A stretch of DNA of 64,000 bases from contig CAIYDQ010000323.1 in assembly GCA_903925075.1 (NCBI GenBank), positions 25,263-89,262 of the forward strand. Direction: 5' to 3'. The position numbers and the translations under genes were made by a program. Origin of the DNA: an uncultured Geobacter sp. (lineage in GTDB: Bacteria > Desulfobacterota > Desulfuromonadia > Geobacterales > Geobacteraceae). Below the pieces are notes generated by a model, which ran no database searches, was not told the DNA's origin, and saw nothing but the letters and a program-made list of their open reading frames with translations. Numbering within the stretch: the first letter of the stretch is position 1; every line of letters starts with the position of its first letter. This document shows positions 58,009 to 64,000 of this stretch, in pieces.

Positions 58009-58038
58009 TTGACAGGAGCAATCGTGTTAAGCTAAGAT
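58009..58038 (+). promoter_or_regulatory. Sigma-70 promoter of MshEN-REC copy 2
   Basis: TTGACA (58009-58014) and TAAGAT (58033-58038), 18 bases apart, point toward the gene at 58084. Copy 1 has the same -35 and the same spacing. Confidence 0.55.
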
Positions 58039-58083
58039 TTAGCCAGTATAAAAGCGCGCTACATAGTGAAATAGAGGCAGGTT

Positions 58084-58926
58084 ATGCCGTTTAAAAAGCT
58101 GGGCGATATTTTAATTGAAAAGGAACTACTCAGCCGTATCTCAGTTGAAAGAGTCGTCGTCATGGCGAACAGGCTGGAGAAGAAATTCGGCGTCATGCTG
58201 GAAGAGATGGGGCTGATCACCGAAAGGGAGCTGGCTCAGGCCCTTGCCCAGCAGTACGGCTTGAAGCCCTTGTTCGACTTTGCCGACAGGGCTTTTCCTC
58301 CTGAACTCCTCAAGGTGTTTTCCGCGGAGGTGGCCTTGGAGAATATGCTTTTCCCGCTGCGCCTGGAAGGAAGCAAGTTGGCCCTGGCGACGGCGGACCC
58401 GACCGAAACCAAAATCGTGGGCAACATAGCCGCCAACAACGAGCTCTGCGTCTCCTTGTACGTAAGCAGCAAGAGCGAGATTAAAAAGGCCATCTGCAGA
58501 CACTACTTCGGCAAGGAATCGACGGAGCCGACGGAGAAAACCGTGCTCCTGGTCGAGGACAGCCCGGCGGTCTTGAAAGCCATGCAGGAGATACTGTCGC
58601 GGCACTATCGCGTGATCACAGCGACGGACGGCCTCGATGCCTATAAAGAGGTGATCAGCAAGAAACCGCACGTCGTTTTGACCGACATGGAGATGCCCAA
58701 GCTCAACGGCTTCGGACTGCTGTACGCCCTGCGGTCGGTTCCCGAGACCAAGCAGATTCCGATCATCCTGATCTCGGGTTCGGCCAGCGCCGCCACCGAG
58801 GCACAGGCGTTCGAAAAGGGTTTCTTCGACTTCATCCCGAAACCCGTGAAGGAAACGACCCTGTTGACCAGGGTCAAGCGAGCATACGAATTTTCGGTCA
58901 AGCACAGCCACCTGTTCCTGAGGTGA
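58084..58926 (+). CDS. MshEN-REC regulator (predicted c-di-GMP-binding domain fused to receiver), copy 2
   Basis: A 280-residue protein. The MshEN-like part (about 1-150) has KLGDILIEKELLSRISVERV and KFGVMLEEMGLITERELAQA with ALAQQYGL; the canonical Gly of the first c-di-GMP contact motif is Glu here (Gln in copy 1). The receiver (about 155-280) retains LLVEDSPAVLKAM, VVLTDMEMPKLNG and FIPKPVKETTL. It matches the protein at 38717 along its full length. It converges with a diguanylate cyclase gene with one base between the stops. No enzymatic output is present. Type II secretion or pilus ATPase functions usually linked to this N-terminal domain are absent, so it is not a truncated GspE. Confidence 0.83.
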   Translation: MPFKKLGDILIEKELLSRISVERVVVMANRLEKKFGVMLEEMGLITERELAQALAQQYGLKPLFDFADRAFPPELLKVFSAEVALENMLFPLRLEGSKLALATADPTETKIVGNIAANNELCVSLYVSSKSEIKKAICRHYFGKESTEPTEKTVLLVEDSPAVLKAMQEILSRHYRVITATDGLDAYKEVISKKPHVVLTDMEMPKLNGFGLLYALRSVPETKQIPIILISGSASAATEAQAFEKGFFDFIPKPVKETTLLTRVKRAYEFSVKHSHLFLR

Positions 58927-58927
58927 C

Positions 58928-60397
58928 TCATTCCAGGGCGATTGCGACCACCCGGTTCTTGCCTCTGCGCTTGGCCTCGTAGACTCCGTCGTCGGCGCGG
59001 CGCACGAAATTTTCCACGATTTCCCCGGCGACGTACTCTGCGACGCCGATACTCACCGTGACCGCGATCACGGCGCCTGAAGACGTCGTCATCGGCGTGT
59101 CGGCGATGCTCTGGCGCAGACGGTCCGCGAGATTTACGGCCGGAGCGATGCCGGTTTCCGGCAGCAGCAAGGTGAATTCCTCCCCTCCGTAGCGATAGGC
59201 GGTATCCATGCTGCGCAGGTTGTTCTTGATCACGCCGGCGACGGCCGCCAGTACCTGATCGCCCTCCAGATGACCATAGGTGTCGTTGATCTTCTTGAAG
59301 TTGTCGAGATCGAACAACAACAGCGAGAGGGTTCGCCCGTAGCGTCGGGCGCGGGTGGTTTCGATGCCGATCTGATCGTAGAAGTGGCGCGAGTTGAAAA
59401 GCGAGGTCAGGGCGTCGGTGATGCTCATGGTCCGGTACTTTTCTTCGCTTTCCCGCAGCGCCTGCTCCACCAGTTTTTTCTCGGTTATGTCCTGCAGCGT
59501 CTCGATGACCCCTATCAGGTTCTCGTCGGCATCGAAAAGCGGCGCGGCGGTGAAGAACAGCCAGCGGCCGTTCTCTCCCAGGTGCTGAAAAAAATCCTCT
59601 GCTTCGAACGCTCCCGCGATCAGCTGCGACGGATGGAATTTGCCGTGGTAGAACTGGTCGATGTTGCTCTCCAGGGCGCTGTTGAGAATCAGATCGGCCA
59701 TCACCGGCCGCTCCGAGATGTAGAAGGCCCGCCACTGGTCCCGGGTGCCGACGACGTCGGCGGCGGCCAGAGCGGTGACCGTTTCGCAGGCGCGATTCCA
59801 ATGAGTGACGCGGTGCTCGCGGTCGATGACGAAGGTCGGGATGGAACTGCCGTCGACGATCTGCCGCAGCAAGTCCTTGCTTTCCCTGAGCGCCGCCTCG
59901 GCCTGACGGCTGTGGGTTTGATCCTGTATGGTCTCGATGCAGCCGACCACGTGTCCCGCAGGGTCCCTAAGCGGCGCGGCGGTGAAGAACAGCCAGCGGC
60001 CGTCGTCGCCCAATTCGGGAAAGAAATCGGATACCTCGACGCCGTTTTTCAGCAGGGACGAGCGCCGGTACTTGCCATGGTAGTAGGTGTCGAGTTCCTG
60101 TTCCAGGGTGCCGTCGACGATCAAGTCGGCCAAGGTCGGCCGCTCGCTGCCGTAGGCCCCCCGCCAATGGTTGCGGGTGCCGACCATCTCGTCGCTCGCC
60201 AACCCGGTCAGGTTGGCGAGCGCGAGGTTCCAATTGGTTATGACGTGCTCGCGGTCGATGACGAACATCGGAATCGGGCATTTTTCGATCCCTTCCATCA
60301 ACATGAAGCGGGAGGAAAAATCGTTCCAGGTCGCCTCTACCAAAATCTTGTCGCCGTGTGTCGGCGGCGGCTGCGATGCTTGCGACTGAGCTTTCAA
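58928..60397 (-). CDS. Diguanylate cyclase with two PAS domains
   Basis: A 489-residue soluble protein. Two homologous PAS domains (about 35-165 and 180-310) repeat the segments MFVIDREHVITNWN/TFVIDREHRVTHWN and GRWLFFTAAPL. The GGDEF domain (about 325-487) has the active GGEEF motif (YRYGGEEFTLLLPE, near 404) with an RSMD inhibitory site, so it should make c-di-GMP with product inhibition. The start is TTG at 60397, overlapping the upstream stop as TTGA and preceded by AAGGA eight bases away; this is translational coupling to the CBS-type cyclase. An ATG start 31 codons later is the alternative. Confidence 0.9.
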   Translation of the reverse strand: MKAQSQASQPPPTHGDKILVEATWNDFSSRFMLMEGIEKCPIPMFVIDREHVITNWNLALANLTGLASDEMVGTRNHWRGAYGSERPTLADLIVDGTLEQELDTYYHGKYRRSSLLKNGVEVSDFFPELGDDGRWLFFTAAPLRDPAGHVVGCIETIQDQTHSRQAEAALRESKDLLRQIVDGSSIPTFVIDREHRVTHWNRACETVTALAAADVVGTRDQWRAFYISERPVMADLILNSALESNIDQFYHGKFHPSQLIAGAFEAEDFFQHLGENGRWLFFTAAPLFDADENLIGVIETLQDITEKKLVEQALRESEEKYRTMSITDALTSLFNSRHFYDQIGIETTRARRYGRTLSLLLFDLDNFKKINDTYGHLEGDQVLAAVAGVIKNNLRSMDTAYRYGGEEFTLLLPETGIAPAVNLADRLRQSIADTPMTTSSGAVIAVTVSIGVAEYVAGEIVENFVRRADDGVYEAKRRGKNRVVAIALE

Positions 60398-62184
60398 TGT
60401 TGTCGTCCTTTAGTTGCCGGCCGCTTTTGCTCGCCCAAAATCGGCGGCTCGGCGGCCGTCCAGCGCCGGAAGGCGTTGCGCCCGTCCTCCTTGGCCCGAT
60501 ACATGGCGATATCCGCTTTTCTCAGCAGGGTCTCTTCGTCCGCGCCGTCCTCGGGATAAACGGCGATGCCGATGCTCGCGGTGACGCGCAGCGGCCGCCC
60601 CGCGCAGGCGAAGGGGTGCCGGAACGCACTGAGGATCTTCCCCGCGACCAGATCGCCGTCCTCCCGGGAGACGCAGCCGGACAAAAGCAGCACGAACTCG
60701 TCGCCTCCCATACGGCAGACGGTGTCGCTTTTACGCGCCAACTCCCGCAGCCGGGTGCTCACCGCCTGCAGCAGCGAATCTCCGACGCCGTGGCCGAGGG
60801 TGTCGTTGATCTCCTTGAAGTTGTCCAGGTCGAGCATGAGCAGCGCGCAGCGGCTCGCGTTGCGGCCGGCCCGGGAAAGCGCCTGGGCGATGCGGTCGAC
60901 CAGCAGTACCCGGTTGGGGAGACCGGTCAACGCGTCATGGTAGGCCAGATGCCTGATCTCCTCCTGACGGCGCCTGCGCTCGGTCACGTCCCGCAGCATC
61001 ATCACGAAACCCGCCAGGCGGTTGAGCCGGTCCCGGATGCCGGTCACCCTGCCGTCGTAAAAACGCGGGCTCCCCTCCAGCTCGATCTTCAAGGGGAAGC
61101 GGTACTCCCCCCGCTTGAGCACGATCTCGCGGACCTTGAGCAGGCGCACGGGTACGCTCAGCCTTACGGCGTGCAGTTCGAGGGCCGAGCGGCCGATGGC
61201 TTCCTCCGCGCTGTAATTGAAGAGTTTTTCGGCCACCGGGTTGAAGTACTTGATCCGGTAATCGATGTCGGTGGCGACGATCGCCAGGTCGACGGAGGAC
61301 CTGAGAATGCCGTCCAGGTAGACGCTCTTGTCGAGCAGTTCCTTGGCGGTTTCCCTCAGGATGTCCTCCTTGTTGTTGAGCGACCTTTTCAGGGAGTCGA
61401 CGTACTGCACCTCCAGCCCCTTGACGACGTCGGACTGGGTGACGATCCCTGCGATCCTGCCGGAGTCGTCGACCACCAGCACGCGTCTGATGCCGTGCCG
61501 CTTCATGGTCATGGCCGCGCTTTCCACCGTGGAACCGGCGGCGACGGTGCGCACCGGGCGGGTCATGGCCTCCGCCAGCGACAGCTGGTCCAGATCGGCG
61601 CCCGCAGCCACAAGTCGGGTCGCGTCGCGCTCGGTGAGGATTCCCTCCGGCCGATCCCCCTGCGCCGCCACCACGCAACTGATGCGCCCGCCGGCCATGC
61701 GAGCCAGCGCCTCGCGGACCGGCCTGCCGGCTGCCACCGTAACCACGCCGCGGCTCATGATCTGCTCGATTTTGCGCAGTTCCACGAAGTATTCCAGCCC
61801 CAGGTGCTCGATAATGGCGGATTGGCTCAGCACGCCGACCACCTTGCCCCCCCGGTCCACCACCACGTGATGGCGGATGCCGTTGGTCAAAAGCAGGTTG
61901 TAGGCTTCGTAAAGGCTGAGACTGCCGGGAATGGTGACCACCGGGCTGGTCATAAATTCCCGAATCGGACGGCCGGCGAAGCTTACGCCGTAGCCGGCGC
62001 ATTTGACCAGGTCCCGTTCGGTGAAAATGCCGACCGGGCGCTCGTCTCCGACCACCACCAGACAGCTGATCCTGCGCTGCGCCATGACGGCGACGGCTTC
62101 GACCATCGGCGTGTCGGGGGTAACGGTGATCGCCTGCCGGGTGATCATCTGCCCAATCTTGACCCTGTGCATGGAGGCGCCCAT
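60394..62184 (-). CDS. Diguanylate cyclase with four CBS domains and PAS
   Basis: A 596-residue soluble protein. Residues about 5-265 are two CBS pairs (MITRQAITVTPDTPMVEAVA; MSRGVVTVAAGRPVREALA; MTRPVRTVAAGSTVESAAM). A coiled coil and a PAS domain (about 300-420) follow, then a GGDEF domain (about 430-580) with GGDEF near 490 (CRMGGDEFVLLL) and an RKSD inhibitory site. CBS pairs usually bind adenine nucleotides, so c-di-GMP synthesis may be tied to energy state. The start is MGASMHR at 62184 or the second ATG four codons later. It is coupled to the downstream cyclase. Confidence 0.9.
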   Translation of the reverse strand: MGASMHRVKIGQMITRQAITVTPDTPMVEAVAVMAQRRISCLVVVGDERPVGIFTERDLVKCAGYGVSFAGRPIREFMTSPVVTIPGSLSLYEAYNLLLTNGIRHHVVVDRGGKVVGVLSQSAIIEHLGLEYFVELRKIEQIMSRGVVTVAAGRPVREALARMAGGRISCVVAAQGDRPEGILTERDATRLVAAGADLDQLSLAEAMTRPVRTVAAGSTVESAAMTMKRHGIRRVLVVDDSGRIAGIVTQSDVVKGLEVQYVDSLKRSLNNKEDILRETAKELLDKSVYLDGILRSSVDLAIVATDIDYRIKYFNPVAEKLFNYSAEEAIGRSALELHAVRLSVPVRLLKVREIVLKRGEYRFPLKIELEGSPRFYDGRVTGIRDRLNRLAGFVMMLRDVTERRRRQEEIRHLAYHDALTGLPNRVLLVDRIAQALSRAGRNASRCALLMLDLDNFKEINDTLGHGVGDSLLQAVSTRLRELARKSDTVCRMGGDEFVLLLSGCVSREDGDLVAGKILSAFRHPFACAGRPLRVTASIGIAVYPEDGADEETLLRKADIAMYRAKEDGRNAFRRWTAAEPPILGEQKRPATKGRQH

Positions 62185-62241
62185 CAGCCGAAAGCCCCAT
62201 GCCCCGAGGCGGAACGCACGCAGAGAGACAACGGTAATTTT

Positions 62242-62655
62242 TCAGGCAAGGAGACCATGTTTTTTCAGCATCCCCCGCAGGTCTTCCGCATCGAACGGTT
62301 TGACCAGGTAGTCCGAGCAATCGCCTTCGAACAAGGCGTCCATCATGTCGTCGGCGGAGTGCAGCGCCGTGGCCATGACGATGATCGTCCTGTCGTCGGC
62401 CGAGACCCCAACGGAGTTCTCCATGGCGCGCATCCTCTTCAGCGTTTCCTGGCCGTCCAGAACCGGCATGACGATGTCGAGCAGCACCAGAGCATAGGGC
62501 GTTCCGTCCATCAAGGCCCGTTGAAAGTGCTCCAAGGCCTGTAGCCCGTTTACGGCCGCGGCAACGTCGTCGATGCCGCATTGCTCGAGCATGACGGCCG
62601 CCATCTGTAAAGCCACCGGCGAATCGTCTACGATCAGGGTTTTAATTCGTTTCAT
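62242..62655 (-). CDS. Single-domain response regulator
   Basis: A 137-residue receiver with GGAGAG nine bases upstream of the ATG. LIVDDSPVALQM, the phospho-acceptor LVLLDIVMPVLDG, and YLVKPFDAEDLR are present. There is no output domain. It lies 58 bases downstream of a chemoreceptor gene and just upstream of the CBS-type cyclase, so it could connect chemotaxis-type input to c-di-GMP synthesis. Confidence 0.92.
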   Translation of the reverse strand: MKRIKTLIVDDSPVALQMAAVMLEQCGIDDVAAAVNGLQALEHFQRALMDGTPYALVLLDIVMPVLDGQETLKRMRAMENSVGVSADDRTIIVMATALHSADDMMDALFEGDCSDYLVKPFDAEDLRGMLKKHGLLA

Positions 62656-62713
62656 GAACTCTCTCCGGCATCTTGCTGAAATCGCCGACCCGCCGCGGCA
62701 AGCGCCCGCGATC

Positions 62714-64000
62714 TCAAGGGCGGCGCCTTGCTTCGAACTCGCTGCGGATGCTGGTCAGCATGGAAATCACCTGCACGGAGAGCGAGTCGACTTCGTCCAT
62801 CATTTTCAACGCCCGCGGCAGATCGCCCGATCCCGCCACGGTCACTGCGTCCTTCGCCAGCGCGTGAATGCGTTCGTGCGGTCCGTCGATCGCCCGGAAG
62901 CTGGACAGCTCGCCGCACATCTCGCGGCCGACGCCGTCGTACCATTTGCCGAAACGGCAGCTATGGTGGGTGGCGATGTCGTTCGGGATCACCGATATTT
63001 CGCCCCTCACGCCGGCGTGCATCCTGCTCACGAACAGGCGATGGTCGTTTTTGGCGATTTCCAGTATCAGCAGGTCCGTGCTGCGGGTGCGGAATTCCCT
63101 GACCCCGTCCTGCAGCCCTTCGGAGAGCGCACCCAGTCCCTGCGCCTCCTGAGCCGAGACCTTGGCGAATTCCTGGGTCCGGAAGATGACGTCGTTGATG
63201 GAATGGATGTTCTGGGTGATCTCGTTGGTGGTGGCCGTCTGCTCCTCGGCGGCGGTGGCGATCTGGTTGATCTGCATGGCCAGGCCGCCGATCTGGGACA
63301 GGATCTCGTCCAGGGCCGCGCCGGAGCGCGACGCCTCCAGGGTCCCCTTTTCCACCTCTTCGACCCCCCGCTCCATGACCGAGACCGCGGCGCGGGTCTG
63401 CTGCTGCACCGCTTTGATCATCTCGCCGATTTCGCGCGTGGCCCGCGTGGTCCGTTCGGCCAAGGCGCGCACCTCGTCGGCGACCACGGCGAAGCCCCGC
63501 CCCTGCTCTCCGGCCCTGGCGGCCTCGATGGCGGCGTTCAGGGCCAAGAGGTTGGTCTGATCGGCGATGTCCTCGATGGTGCCGACGATTTCGCCGATGC
63601 GGTCGCTTTGCGAGCCCAGGTTTTCGATGGTTTGGGCCGCCGATTGCACCTGATCGGCGATCCTCCCCATGATGGCCACGTTCGACCTTACCACGGACGA
63701 TCCCAGCTCGGCAAGCTCGGTGGAACGGCTGGCGCTTCCGGCGGCCGCTTGACAGTTGCGGGCGATGTCGTTGGAGGTGGCCGACATCTGCTCGCTGGCG
63801 GTGGCAACCGCCGAGACCTCCGCGGCCGCCCGGTCGCTTACCGCAGTCAGCGTGCCCGAGTTCATGAACAACTGGCTGGCGCTTCCCGAAACCTTCACCG
63901 TGTCGTCGGTCACCTTGGCGACGATGTCGTGCAGCCGGTCGATGAACCGGTTGAAATGTCCGGCCAGCGTGCCGAACTCGTCGTTCCTGGCGGCGACCAG
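62714..64000 (-). CDS. Methyl-accepting chemotaxis protein with C-terminal CZB domain (5' end cut by window)
   Basis: The visible 428 codons continue off the right edge; the frame stays open past the ORF track start at 63913 into a HAMP-like segment ([20 protein letters not shown]), so the sensor part lies outside. The signalling domain has the conserved tip [20 protein letters not shown]. The last 110 residues form a chemoreceptor zinc-binding (CZB) domain with [14 protein letters not shown] and [11 protein letters not shown] holding the zinc-ligand Cys and His residues. CZB domains sense zinc-dependent oxidant signals such as hypochlorous acid in other bacteria and are also found on diguanylate cyclases. 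Its neighbours include a stand-alone receiver and cyclases. Confidence 0.93.
   Translation of the reverse strand: MVAARNDEFGTLAGHFNRFIDRLHDIVAKVTDDTVKVSGSASQLFMNSGTLTAVSDRAAAEVSAVATASEQMSATSNDIARNCQAAAGSASRSTELAELGSSVVRSNVAIMGRIADQVQSAAQTIENLGSQSDRIGEIVGTIEDIADQTNLLALNAAIEAARAGEQGRGFAVVADEVRALAERTTRATREIGEMIKAVQQQTRAAVSVMERGVEEVEKGTLEASRSGAALDEILSQIGGLAMQINQIATAAEEQTATTNEITQNIHSINDVIFRTQEFAKVSAQEAQGLGALSEGLQDGVREFRTRSTDLLILEIAKNDHRLFVSRMHAGVRGEISVIPNDIATHHSCRFGKWYDGVGREMCGELSSFRAIDGPHERIHALAKDAVTVAGSGDLPRALKMMDEVDSLSVQVISMLTSIRSEFEARRRP

Overview
The window looks like a chromosomal segment of a high-GC deltaproteobacterium of the Geobacter/Geomonas type. The reasons are the very high density of chemoreceptors and multi-PAS histidine kinases, an Mvh/HdrA-type [NiFe]-hydrogenase operon, an anaerobic cyclohexanecarboxylate/benzoate-type CoA pathway, and the C-terminal EVQ..IN.FLG calcium-loop repeats that I associate with Geobacter secreted proteins. 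No rRNA, insertion sequence, prophage or CRISPR was seen. Nearly all long ORFs opposite the genes listed here are GC-rich shadows.

Layout. 1-10.9 kb: a phosphorelay hybrid kinase (cut by the left edge), three chemoreceptors and a CheY-like regulator; one receptor has a structured 5' leader with a B12-box-like sequence. 11.0-19.8 kb: tRNA-Gly(GCC) with promoter and terminator, a secreted DUF4038-type glycosidase, a degenerate 20-bp tandem array next to a fibronectin-III-like protein, a MarR regulator divergent from a Pal-like lipoprotein, a CLC chloride transporter, a methyltransferase/pyruvyltransferase-like fusion and a PaaY-like hexapeptide protein. 20.0-30.5 kb: a minus-strand cluster for cyclohexanecarboxylate-type metabolism (acyl-CoA dehydrogenase, BadH, BadI, CoA ligase, crotonase, 3-hydroxyacyl-CoA dehydrogenase), a divergent sigma-54 activator, and a CoA-transferase/GNAT fusion. 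30.8-38.7 kb: a CxxCH-containing hybrid kinase, then a tightly overlapping hydrogenase operon (small subunit, large subunit, maturation protease, HdrA, MvhD). 38.7-46.8 kb: a MshEN-REC regulator, an OmpA-type porin, a methyltransferase, an orphan MacB-like permease and a truncated kinase bracketed by near-identical terminators, a second fibronectin-III-like paralogue and a 41-bp tandem array. 46.8-64 kb: an almost uninterrupted signalling island.

The signalling island has four regulators with a shared KPW-type receiver, two large kinases, a GGDEF-EAL-REC protein, a second MshEN-REC protein, two translationally coupled diguanylate cyclases, a CheY-like protein and a CZB chemoreceptor that runs off the right edge. 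None of these has a DNA-binding domain, so output is probably through cyclic-di-GMP and protein contacts. The least explained parts are the two tandem arrays beside the two fibronectin-III-like paralogues, the paired MshEN-REC proteins, and the structured leader of the 9.3-kb chemoreceptor.
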